Source of the DNA: JBEVEP01 sp040512755
Lineage (GTDB): Bacteria > Pseudomonadota > Alphaproteobacteria > Rhizobiales > Rhizobiaceae
Direction: 5' to 3'
DNA: 8,213 bases
Assembly (NCBI GenBank): GCA_040512755.1
Contig: JBEVEP010000132.1
Span: forward strand, 1-8,213
The notes under the pieces were generated by a model that was given only the letters and a program-made list of their open reading frames with translations, made no database searches and was not told where the DNA came from. Each line of letters begins with the position of its first letter. The stretch's first letter is position 1. Made by a program: the position numbers and the translations under genes. Of this stretch, positions 1 to 6,082 are shown piece by piece.

Positions 1-278
1 ATCTCTTCATGCGGGTAACGATGAAGTTCGGCTACATGGAGCAGCCGAATATCCCCAAGGCGATGGCTATTTGCCGCAAGCAGGGCTGGAAGTTTGATAT
101 CATGACAACCTCCTTCTTTCTGTCGCGGCGTTCATTGAAACCTTCACCGAACTCCGGAATGCCGCTTTGGCAGGACCGCCTGTTCATCGGGCTTGCCCGA
201 ACCGCGGCAGATGCCACTGAATACTTCCAGATCCCCACGGGGCGCGTCGTCGAAGTCGGGACCCAAGTCACGGTGTAG
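1..278 (+). CDS. kup: Kup-type potassium uptake protein, C-terminal end (5' part outside window)
   Basis: This is the last part (about 91 codons) of a Kup/Trk-D family low-affinity potassium transporter, which couples K+ uptake to the proton gradient in the inner membrane. The reading frame is open from the window edge, with full codons from position 3, and ends in TAG at 276-278. The visible part is the end of the soluble cytoplasmic tail that follows the transmembrane core. Diagnostic stretches are GYMEQPNIP, WKFDIMTTSFFLSRR, MPLWQDRLFIGLART and the closing IPTGRVVEVGTQV, which together are typical of rhizobial Kup proteins. The ATG codons at 9 and 24 are internal methionines, not starts. 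The next gene starts about 250 nt downstream, and no convincing intrinsic terminator is seen after the stop. The family call comes from recognised sequence, not a search. Confidence 0.88.
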   Translation, partial: LFMRVTMKFGYMEQPNIPKAMAICRKQGWKFDIMTTSFFLSRRSLKPSPNSGMPLWQDRLFIGLARTAADATEYFQIPTGRVVEVGTQVTV

Positions 279-447
279 GCAAAAACTGCGCTCCTGGTGC
301 AGAAAAATTGACTCACTAAACAGGGAACCAGCGGTTTTACGCTTTCTTGGGCTGACGTCCGGCCTTGTCGAAACGCCCGCTGACCGCTGCAAAGTCGCAT
401 AAAATAAGCGGATCGTCGCCTCATTCGGAAAGAAAGCGCGAAAGTGG

Positions 448-476
448 TTGCGAAACGCGAGGAGTTGCGCCATATG
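448..476 (+). promoter_or_regulatory. Candidate sigma-70 type promoter of tetR
   Basis: TTGCGA at 448-453 (4 of 6 to TTGACA) and CATATG at 471-476 (3 of 6 to TATAAT) are separated by 17 bp. Transcription would start around 483, inside the palindrome at 480-501. That is the geometry expected for a self-repressed TetR gene. The match to consensus is modest, so this is a guess supported mainly by spacing and position. Confidence 0.3.
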
Positions 477-479
477 ACG

Positions 480-501
480 AACCGTAACGTACGGTACGGT
501 T
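480..501. promoter_or_regulatory. 22-bp near-perfect palindrome, probable TetR operator
   Basis: The half-sites AACCGTA (480-486) and TACGGTT (495-501) flank a core centred on CGTACG. Ten of the eleven base pairs of the palindrome are complementary; only 487/494 mismatch. TetR-family dimers typically bind palindromes of this size just upstream of their own gene. The site ends 28 nt before the preferred GTG start of the adjacent regulator and overlaps the expected transcription start. Binding by this particular regulator is inferred. Confidence 0.65.
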
Positions 502-529
502 GCGGGTATTTGCGGAGAGGGCATCAAGC

Positions 530-1180
530 GTGCAGGTCGCGGAAGCGCCAGGCGAGGAACTGACGGCCCGTCAACAGGACGTGCTTGACGTTGCTCTTCG
601 CCTGTTGGTGGAGGAGGGCGATGCCCTGACGATGACCGCCGTTGCACAACGCGCAAGCTGCTCCAAGGAAACGCTGTACAAATGGTTTGGCGACCGGGAC
701 GGGCTGCTTACCGCTACAGTGAAGTGGCAGGCATCCAAGGTGCGGGTGGCGGCAATCGACCGCGCAAAACTCGACCTTCCGTCGCTGACCGAGAGCCTGG
801 AGCAATATGCCTCGAACTGGCTTGAGGTGATTTCCAGTGAAACATCGATCGCCCTGAACCGGGTGGCTGTGAGCCATGCGTCGTCTGACAAAAAGAATCT
901 TGGCGCGATCGTACTGGAGAACGGCCGCCTGGAAATGGGACGGCGGTTGAAGCCGGTACTGGAAGCCGGGCGCGACGCTGGCCTTCTGGCTTTCGATGAT
1001 GCCGAGGACGCATTTCGCACTTTCTTCGGGCTGGTCGCCCGGGATGTGCAGATCCGGTTGCTGCTGGGCGATCGGCTTAAACTGACCTCTGCGGCGATTG
1101 CGCGGGACTCCGCGCAGGCGACGCGGCAGTTTCTTGCCCTCCACGGGGCGCAGAACCGGCCGGCAAGCGCCGGCCATTGA
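530..1180 (+). CDS. TetR/AcrR family transcriptional regulator
   Basis: A 216-residue one-component DNA-binding repressor. The N-terminal helices (about residues 11-60) contain the TetR helix-turn-helix, with TMTAVAQRASCSKETLYKWF at 34-53 followed by GDRDGLL. The rest is a helical ligand-binding and dimerisation domain that I cannot match to a ligand. I chose the GTG at 530 because GGAGAGG (514-520) sits 9 nt upstream. The longer frame opens at a TTG at 500, which lies inside the palindrome at 480-501 and has no obvious ribosome binding site. The gene lies after kup and only 21 nt before ilvC on the same strand, so the two may be co-transcribed. Autoregulation through the upstream palindrome is likely. 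Family assignment is firm; the effector and targets are unknown. Confidence 0.88.
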   Translation: MQVAEAPGEELTARQQDVLDVALRLLVEEGDALTMTAVAQRASCSKETLYKWFGDRDGLLTATVKWQASKVRVAAIDRAKLDLPSLTESLEQYASNWLEVISSETSIALNRVAVSHASSDKKNLGAIVLENGRLEMGRRLKPVLEAGRDAGLLAFDDAEDAFRTFFGLVARDVQIRLLLGDRLKLTSAAIARDSAQATRQFLALHGAQNRPASAGH

Positions 1181-1201
1181 ACGCAAAGGAAGGAATACGA
1201 C

Positions 1202-2221
1202 ATGCGCGTCTACTACGATCGGGATGCCGATCTCAATCTGATCAAGGGCAAGAAGGTCGCCATCATAGGATATGGCAGCCAAGGCAGGGCGCACGCGCTC
1301 AACCTCAAGGAATCTGGCGTCAAGGAAATCGCGATCGGTCTTAAGGCAGGATCTCCTACGGCAAAAAAGGTCGAGGCCGATGGCCTGAAGGTCCTTACGG
1401 TCGCCGAGGCGGCGAAATGGGCCGATCTGATGATGATGGCAACTCCGGACGAATTGCAGGCCGACATTTACAAGCAGGAGATCGCGCCCAACATCCGTGA
1501 CGGCGCTGCAATTGCTTTCGCACATGGCCTCAACGTGCATTTTGGCCTGATCGAGCCGAAGGCGTCTGTCGACGTGCTGATGGTCGCGCCGAAGGGGCCT
1601 GGCCATACCGTGCGTGGCGAATACCAGAAAGGCGGCGGCGTGCCCTGCCTGGTGGCGGTTCATCAGGACGCTTCGGGCAATGCGCTCGACCTGGGCCTTT
1701 CCTATGCCTGCGGCGTCGGCGGTGGCCGTTCCGGCATCATCGAGACCAATTTCAAGGAAGAGTGCGAGACCGATCTGTTTGGTGAACAGGTTGTACTCTG
1801 CGGCGGTCTTGTCGAACTCATCCGCGCAGGCTTCGAGACGCTGGTTGAAGCCGGCTATGCGCCTGAAATGGCCTATTTCGAATGCCTGCACGAGGTGAAG
1901 CTGATCGTCGATCTGATCTACGAAGGCGGCATTGCCAACATGAACTACTCGATCTCGAATACCGCCGAATGGGGTGAGTATGTGACCGGACCGCGCATCA
2001 TCACGGATGAGACCAAGGCCGAGATGAAGCGTGTTCTGAAGGACATTCAGACCGGCAAGTTCACGTCTGAGTGGATGCAGGAGTACCGGTCTGGCCTTGC
2101 TCGCTTCAAAGGTATCCGCCGCATGAACGACTCTCACCAGATCGAGCAGGTCGGCGAGAAGCTGCGCGGCATGATGCCTTGGATCGCCAAGAACAAGCTG
2201 GTGGACAAGGCGAAGAACTGA
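1202..2221 (+). CDS. ilvC: Ketol-acid reductoisomerase (NADP+), class I
   Basis: This cytoplasmic enzyme converts 2-acetolactate and 2-aceto-2-hydroxybutyrate into the dihydroxy acids of valine, leucine and isoleucine synthesis, using Mg2+ and NADPH. The protein has 339 residues, the normal length of the short class I form. The N-terminal Rossmann domain shows GYGSQGRAHA at 23-32 and the cofactor loop GLKAGSPTAKK at 46-56, whose Ser51 and Thr53 fit NADPH phosphate binding. Catalytic-site residues are in place: His108 in AHGLN, Lys131 in PKGPGH, Asp191 and Glu195 in DLFGEQ, and Glu227 and Glu231 in FECLHE. The ATG at 1202 has a clear AAGGAAGGA ribosome binding site. It follows tetR by 21 nt. 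The last 40 bp of the gene are part of a 45-bp repeat that recurs downstream at 2280-2324. The gene appears intact. Confidence 0.97.
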   Translation: MRVYYDRDADLNLIKGKKVAIIGYGSQGRAHALNLKESGVKEIAIGLKAGSPTAKKVEADGLKVLTVAEAAKWADLMMMATPDELQADIYKQEIAPNIRDGAAIAFAHGLNVHFGLIEPKASVDVLMVAPKGPGHTVRGEYQKGGGVPCLVAVHQDASGNALDLGLSYACGVGGGRSGIIETNFKEECETDLFGEQVVLCGGLVELIRAGFETLVEAGYAPEMAYFECLHEVKLIVDLIYEGGIANMNYSISNTAEWGEYVTGPRIITDETKAEMKRVLKDIQTGKFTSEWMQEYRSGLARFKGIRRMNDSHQIEQVGEKLRGMMPWIAKNKLVDKAKN

Positions 2222-2226
2222 GAGCG
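2182..2226 (+). repeat. Direct repeat copy 1: 3' end of ilvC including stop codon
   Basis: A 45-bp stretch covers the last 12 sense codons of ilvC, its TGA stop and 5 nt beyond. It recurs at 2280-2324, an offset of 98 bp, with a single difference (C2187 versus T2285). The match is far beyond chance. Confidence 0.95.
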
Positions 2227-2279
2227 ATCCAAGTTTTTCTCTTGCGCGTCCTCGGGCTTTGCCCTGCGGTCGCGCGGGA

Positions 2280-2324
2280 GATCGTCAAGAACAAGCTGGT
2301 GGACAAGGCGAAGAACTGAGAGCG
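2280..2324 (+). repeat. Direct repeat copy 2: duplicated ilvC tail downstream of the gene
   Basis: Second copy of the ilvC end, 44 of 45 bases identical to 2182-2226. It encodes the same closing residues KNKLVDKAKN and stop, but in a different frame from ilvC because 98 is not a multiple of 3. It is not part of an intact gene. The 53 bp between the copies are not conserved with ilvC. Sequence just after each copy (CCA, then a T-run, then GCGTC) is weakly alike, which suggests an old tandem duplication of a unit of about 98 bp. A remnant of site-specific integration at the ilvC end is the alternative. Confidence 0.9.
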
Positions 2325-2426
2325 CCAGCCTTTTTCGACGCGTCGAAGCGGCTTGGTTGTCCGATCGGGTGGAACTCGCGCCAGGCCCAGGCGCTCGATT
2401 AACGCTGTATGCATAACGACTTAAAT

Positions 2427-2463
2427 AAGGGCCGCGGTACGATCCGCGGCCCTTTGTTATTTG
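2427..2463 (+). terminator. Rho-independent terminator downstream of ilvC
   Basis: The stem GGGCCGCGG / CCGCGGCCC (2429-2437 with 2444-2452) is extended by two A-T pairs and has a 6-nt loop. It is followed by TTTGTTATTT. The 11-bp GC-rich stem with a T-rich tail is a textbook intrinsic terminator. It lies 205 nt after the ilvC stop and beyond the duplicated tail, and it separates ilvC from the protease gene. Confidence 0.88.
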
Positions 2464-2502
2464 CTAAAGTCCGAGTCGGGGCAGGGCGCGTTGGAGGCCG
2501 AC

Positions 2503-3558
2503 ATGAGATTCGATTCCGCGCTTGAACTCCAGGCACGTATTTTTTCCCAGATCTTCCAGTTCATTGAATTGCCACTGGCGGCTGGCATGGAGCAGCCGAC
2601 CCCCGGCCTGTTTCTTGATCCAGCCCTTCTTGAGACGAAGTCGGCGCGGCCGAAAAAATCGAAGAAACGCGCTGTCGAGGACATCGCCCTCGGCATCACT
2701 GACAATAGCGACGGCGCGAAGCTGGCGGTTCTTGTGCAGAGCCGCAACAAGATTGGATGCAGTCTTGTCGAAGAGATCGTCGATATCGCCAAGGGCGAGG
2801 CTGAGGTGGTGTATATCGGCCGGCAGAAACCCCTTTGGACCGCGGCGCGCAACGATCCGATCCGGCTCGGCTGCAGCATTTCTCCAACGACAGTCCAGTA
2901 TGCCGGCACCCTCGGCTGCTTTTGCCGCGACAATCTGAGTGGCCGAGACGGGATACTCTCCAACAATCACGTGTTGGCCAACGTGAACAGCGTGCCGGTC
3001 TCGACAACGATCATGCAGCCTGGCGCCCGGGACGGCGGCAAGCCCGGCACGGACGACATCGCCGAACTGATCCGCTTCGTGCCGATACAATTCGGTGGTT
3101 TTCCCAATCAGGTCGATGCGGCGGTTGCAGGGTTGATCTCGCACGGTCGGGCTGAAGACCGGGATACACTCTACGGCGGCGCGGAGGAGCCGAAGCCGGT
3201 AATGACCCTGCAGCCAGGTTCGCTTATCGACGCGGCACCGGGAATGATCGTCGCCAAAACCGGCCGCACAACCCAACATACGCGCGGTCGCGTCGTGGCG
3301 GTGAATGTGAACAACTTTCTGGTCGATGTGGGTGTTGGCGTTGCCCGGTTCGATGGTCAGATCGTGATCGAGACCGAAGCGCCGCCGCAACCCTTTGGAA
3401 GGCCGGGCGACAGCGGTTCGCTTATTGTCGACGATCAGGGCCGGCCGGTTGGACTTCTGTTCGCGGGCTCGGCCTCAGGCGGCGCCGGAAATGTTGGAAT
3501 TACGGGTGCAAACCCTATATCATCGGTGACAAGCCAACTCGGGGTGACGCTCGTCTAA
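2503..3558 (+). CDS. Trypsin-like serine protease, Nal1-like cytoplasmic type
   Basis: A 351-residue protein with a chymotrypsin-fold protease domain from about residue 130 to the end. The probable triad is His156 in ILSNNHVLA, Asp205 in QVDAAVA and Ser304 in RPGDSGSLI. The stretches GTLGC before the His, KTGRTTQHTRGRV (252-264) and VGLLFAGS (316-323) are characteristic of the bacterial relatives of plant NAL1. There is no signal peptide, so it should act in the cytoplasm. Residues 1-45 are of unknown fold, 46-56 form a lysine/arginine-rich linker, and 58-106 look like a diverged copy of the short module that usually precedes this protease domain. The ATG at 2503 follows GGAGG by 5 nt. An in-frame TTG at 2461 lies in the terminator tail and is rejected. 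The substrate is unknown. It is followed after 9 nt by a small companion gene. Confidence 0.8.
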   Translation: MRFDSALELQARIFSQIFQFIELPLAAGMEQPTPGLFLDPALLETKSARPKKSKKRAVEDIALGITDNSDGAKLAVLVQSRNKIGCSLVEEIVDIAKGEAEVVYIGRQKPLWTAARNDPIRLGCSISPTTVQYAGTLGCFCRDNLSGRDGILSNNHVLANVNSVPVSTTIMQPGARDGGKPGTDDIAELIRFVPIQFGGFPNQVDAAVAGLISHGRAEDRDTLYGGAEEPKPVMTLQPGSLIDAAPGMIVAKTGRTTQHTRGRVVAVNVNNFLVDVGVGVARFDGQIVIETEAPPQPFGRPGDSGSLIVDDQGRPVGLLFAGSASGGAGNVGITGANPISSVTSQLGVTLV

Positions 3559-3567
3559 GGTTCTGGA

Positions 3568-3801
3568 ATGGCTGACACCAAGCATTCGATGCACGAGGCG
3601 CTGAAGATTCAGAAGGCCTTTGAGGCCGAGTTCGGCCATAAGGATGGCCTTCTGGGCGTCGGCATTGGACTCAATCAGCGGCGCGACGACCTTGCAATCA
3701 ATGTCTACGTGGCCCGCGAAAGAGCAGCGGAGAAACTTCCGAAGACCTTCGATGGCCTTGATGTGGTCGTCGATGTGGTTGGTGTAGTCCGCGCTTTTTA
3801 G
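3568..3801 (+). CDS. Small protein resembling the N-terminal module of Nal1-like proteases
   Basis: A 77-residue soluble protein with no signal peptide or membrane segment. An N-terminal amphipathic stretch (HEALKIQKAFEAEFGH) leads into LLGVGIGLN, LAINVYVARE, EKLPKTFDGL and DVVVDVVGVV. This glycine turn, beta-strand, KLP and strand order matches, from memory, the short region typically fused in front of bacterial Nal1-like proteases (GVGVG...VYV...KLP...). Here it stands alone. The gene starts 9 nt after the protease stop; AAGG overlapping that stop (3557-3560) is the only ribosome binding site, so translational coupling is likely. It could be a detached prodomain, an inhibitor, an assembly partner or a substrate adaptor; the sequence does not say which. 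That it is a real gene is likely from coupling and composition. Confidence 0.72.
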   Translation: MADTKHSMHEALKIQKAFEAEFGHKDGLLGVGIGLNQRRDDLAINVYVARERAAEKLPKTFDGLDVVVDVVGVVRAF

Positions 3802-3896
3802 GCATGGAGCGATAGCCAGATTCAGGGCAATCCCTGCGAAGACGGCAAAGTGGGTTACAAACCTGCGCCCATCCTGAGGGTCATTCTGCGGCGGCT

Positions 3897-4184
3897 TCAG
3901 CCGTAGTGCCACGCTGGCTTAGGCTCGGTGCCGGTAAACATCACGCCGATGCGTCCGTGCCTTCGCCACCGCACAGTTGCTTTATAGGCGATTCCATCCA
4001 GAGGTATGTAGAGAAGGAACTCATTGGGCACCCGGGAGTCACCTTCGACTTCGAGCTCTGCGCCTTGAGGGTGCATGTTGCGCACGGCGCATTTGACTTC
4101 CGAATTGGATATCCCATTGAGGATCGTCGCGCTTTTGAGAACGCGTTGCCGGTGATCCTGCCTGTTTCCCGCCGCTGTCGTCAT
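3897..4184 (-). CDS. Small PilZ-domain protein
   Basis: A 95-residue, single-domain protein of the small PilZ type that is abundant in alphaproteobacteria. PilZ domains are cyclic di-GMP sensors that often act on motility or surface polysaccharide. The first motif RxxxR is present as Arg8 to Arg12, followed by RVLKSATI. The second motif, normally (D/N)xSxxG, reads Asn36-Met-His38-Pro-Gln-Gly41, so the serine is replaced by histidine and ligand binding may be weakened. The C-terminal barrel includes YKATVRWRRHGRIGVMF. The ATG at 4184 has AAGGG about 7 nt upstream; a longer frame from a TTG at 4292 adds residues without PilZ character. The gene converges on the protease pair, with 95 nt between the stops. 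The MITE-like element begins about 110 nt upstream and could affect its promoter. Confidence 0.8.
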   Translation of the reverse strand: MTTAAGNRQDHRQRVLKSATILNGISNSEVKCAVRNMHPQGAELEVEGDSRVPNEFLLYIPLDGIAYKATVRWRRHGRIGVMFTGTEPKPAWHYG

Positions 4185-4294
4185 TGCCAGACCCTTATCT
4201 CTTCCGATCTTACGCGGGAGGACGATAAATTCGGTAAACCGGGATGGTAAAATAGATGAGGTTCCACTGACCTCCTGGAAACCCGGCCGCAAAT

Positions 4295-4567
4295 TAGAGC
4301 AAGATGAGGTTAGGTATGGTCAGTTCTGTTTCTCGCGCGGCGAGGTGATCCACGCGGAGGGTCGCGAAGGTCGATGGGGTTCCATCGGCCGAGCGGCCCG
4401 ACAAAGTGGGCGGCCGCCGCGCGGAAACCCAGAGGGCCGGGTGAATTTGCGTCAAATCCTTCGGGCTTCGGCTCAGCCGTACCACCGGTACGACCATCGC
4501 CGCAGCCCTTGACTTTACCGCAAATTCCCGCTGGCATAACGACCACACCTAATCTCATCTTGCTCTA
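4295..4567. mobile_element. MITE-like element with 27-bp terminal inverted repeats and TA ends
   Basis: The ends 4295-4321 and 4541-4567 are inverted copies of each other with 25 of 27 positions matching. The outer sequence is TAGAGCAAGATGAG on the left and its complement, with one change, on the right. The outermost TA on each side may be a target duplication, as made by IS630/Tc1-mariner type transposases, leaving a core of 4297-4565. The 219-bp interior is GC-rich and contains a GTACC/GGTAC hairpin (4478-4492). It shows no convincing transposase fragment or ribosome binding site. Short open frames running out of either end finish with the same residues PNLILL and stop, because the stop lies in the repeat. 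The element occupies most of the gap between the divergent PilZ and transporter genes. Assignment to a family is inferred. Confidence 0.7.
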
Positions 4568-4598
4568 GACTGAATGGTGCTTGCTTTCCGGCAGGCTT

Positions 4599-4628
4599 GT
4601 TGCCAGCAAGAGGCAGAACGGTGGCAAC
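4599..4628. promoter_or_regulatory. Inverted repeat upstream of the MFS gene
   Basis: GTTGCCA (4599-4605) and TGGCAAC (4622-4628) are perfect inverted 7-mers separated by 16 nt. They lie about 50-80 nt before the transporter start. This may be a regulator site or a leader hairpin; nothing else supports a role. Confidence 0.25.
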
Positions 4629-4676
4629 GAGGCAATAGCGTTGCTGCGTCAGAGCTGGGGAATCGGCGGAGGGGAA

Positions 4677-6068
4677 ATGGCCGGAAGCATAGAAGCGATC
4701 TCCGTTGGAGATATGCGCGCCTCGCGGCGCGGGATATGGGGCTGGATGCTGTTCGACTGGGCGGCGCAGCCGTTCTTTACGGTCGTGACCACCTTCATCT
4801 TCGGCCCCTATCTTGTGTCGCGCATGGCAGGAGATCCCGTTACAGGACAGGCCGCGTGGGGCTATGGCATCGCTGCTGCGGGTTTTGTCATTGCGATCCT
4901 CTCGCCGGTACTTGGAGCGGTGGCCGACCAGACCGGTCCCCGTAAACCATGGATCGCCGCTTTCGCTGCAATCAAGATCATCTGTTTATCCTTGCTGTGG
5001 TTCGCCGCTCCTGGTTCCAGCCTGTTCTGGGCAGTGGCCCTCTATTCGTGTGCATCCGTTGCGGCTGAATTTTCGACTGTCTTCAACGACTCCATGTTGC
5101 CGAGACTTGTCTCCAAAGCGAACATCGGCAGGATCTCCAACATCGCGTGGGGGCTTGGATATCTTGGCGGAATGATCGCGCTGATCTTTGTCGTGTTTCT
5201 CATGGCAGGGTCACCGAAGACCGGCACGACATTGATCGGGTTGAAGCCGATCCTCGGTCTCGATCCTGCCGCCGGTGAAGATGCACGGGCGACAGGGCCA
5301 CTGTCTGCGCTCTGGTATTTCGTCTTCATCCTGCCAATGTTCTTTTTCACACCTGACGCAACGAAAGGATCGGCGCTCGGTCCGGCGATCCGGGACGGCC
5401 TCGCAGAACTCAAAACGACGGTCCAGGAAGCGCGTCGTCGCCCAGGCATATTCCGCTTCCTCCTGGCCCGCATGATCTATCAGGACGGTGTCAATGCGTT
5501 GCTCGCCCTTGGCGGCGTGTTCGCTGCCGGCATGTTTGCCTGGTCGATCACCGAAGTCGGCCTCTTCGGCATAATACTTAATGTGGCGGCTATCGCCGGC
5601 TGCCTCTATGCCAGCCGGTTGGACACGAAGCTCGGTTCCAAAATCGTCGTTGTAATCGCGCTCACCTGCCTGACAGTGGCCACGGTCGGTGTCATCTCCA
5701 CAGGACCCGGGTACACACTGTTCGGCGCTGTTCAGTTCTCAAACGCCGACTCTGGCGGCCTGTTCGGCACAGCGGCGGAAAAAGCCTATATCGCATTTGG
5801 CCTGCTTATCGGGCTCGCCTTCGGCCCGGTTCAAGCGTCGTCGCGCTCCTATCTTGCGCGTAGCGTGTCCGGAGATGAAGCAGGACGGTATTTCGGCCTT
5901 TACGCGTTGGCAGGGCGAGCGACGAGCTTTGCCGCACCGTTTCTTGTCGCCAGCGTAACGGCTATCAGCCAATCACCGCATCTCGGTATGGCGGTCATTA
6001 TCCTGTTCTTGCTGGCTGGCCTGACAATTCTGCTGCCGACGCCTTATCCAGCTGACCGCGATGCCTGA
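4677..6068 (+). CDS. UMF1-family MFS transporter (Atg22-like)
   Basis: A 463-residue inner-membrane protein with about 12 hydrophobic segments, belonging to the UMF1 branch of the major facilitator superfamily, whose bacterial substrates are mostly unknown. The family's N-terminal signature appears as WGWMLFDWAAQPFFT (residues 21-35). The MFS motif A between helices 2 and 3 is GAVADQTGPRKPW (80-92), and the C-terminal half has FGPVQASSRSYLARS, typical of UMF1. The long loop with GLKPILGLDPAAGEDAR and the charged stretch before RRRPGIFRFLLARM mark the central cytoplasmic region. I chose the ATG at 4677 because GGAGG (4668-4672) lies 4 nt upstream; an in-frame TTG at 4581 would add an uncharacteristic soluble tail. 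It stands alone between a MITE-like element and a palindromic mosaic, so no operon partner hints at a substrate. Confidence 0.88.
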   Translation: MAGSIEAISVGDMRASRRGIWGWMLFDWAAQPFFTVVTTFIFGPYLVSRMAGDPVTGQAAWGYGIAAAGFVIAILSPVLGAVADQTGPRKPWIAAFAAIKIICLSLLWFAAPGSSLFWAVALYSCASVAAEFSTVFNDSMLPRLVSKANIGRISNIAWGLGYLGGMIALIFVVFLMAGSPKTGTTLIGLKPILGLDPAAGEDARATGPLSALWYFVFILPMFFFTPDATKGSALGPAIRDGLAELKTTVQEARRRPGIFRFLLARMIYQDGVNALLALGGVFAAGMFAWSITEVGLFGIILNVAAIAGCLYASRLDTKLGSKIVVVIALTCLTVATVGVISTGPGYTLFGAVQFSNADSGGLFGTAAEKAYIAFGLLIGLAFGPVQASSRSYLARSVSGDEAGRYFGLYALAGRATSFAAPFLVASVTAISQSPHLGMAVIILFLLAGLTILLPTPYPADRDA

Positions 6069-6082
6069 TCGATTGTGCCGCC

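Noticed and set aside
279..447. Small gene between kup and tetR
   Set aside because: Short frames here overlap the kup end or lack a ribosome binding site, and none resembles a known protein.
524..2137. Long 537-codon open frame on the minus strand across tetR and ilvC
   Set aside because: It lies antisense to two well-recognised genes; GC-rich coding DNA often leaves such frames open. Its translation shows no recognisable domain.
2334..2347. Perfect 14-bp palindrome TTCGACGCGTCGAA
   Set aside because: It stands alone between the ilvC tail repeat and the terminator, with no promoter or T-rich tail; may be chance in GC-rich DNA.
2398..2427. TTAACG and TAAATA spaced by 17 bp as a promoter for the protease
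   Set aside because: Weak boxes, and transcription would start within the stem of the ilvC terminator.
2464..3390. 308-codon minus-strand open frame opposite the protease
   Set aside because: Antisense shadow of the protease gene; rich in His, Arg and Ala with no family character.
3824..3837. CAGGG/CCCTG hairpin between the convergent small protein and PilZ genes
   Set aside because: Only a 5-bp stem with no T-run after it on either strand; too weak to call a terminator.
3520..3912. Minus-strand frame with a hydrophobic-looking piece near 3810-3870
   Set aside because: It overlaps the small protein and the end of the protease. The hydrophobic stretch is short, and no ribosome binding site or family match supports a gene.
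4322..4540. Transposase fragment inside the MITE-like element
   Set aside because: Frames on both strands were read; none shows a recognisable DDE transposase motif or start signals.
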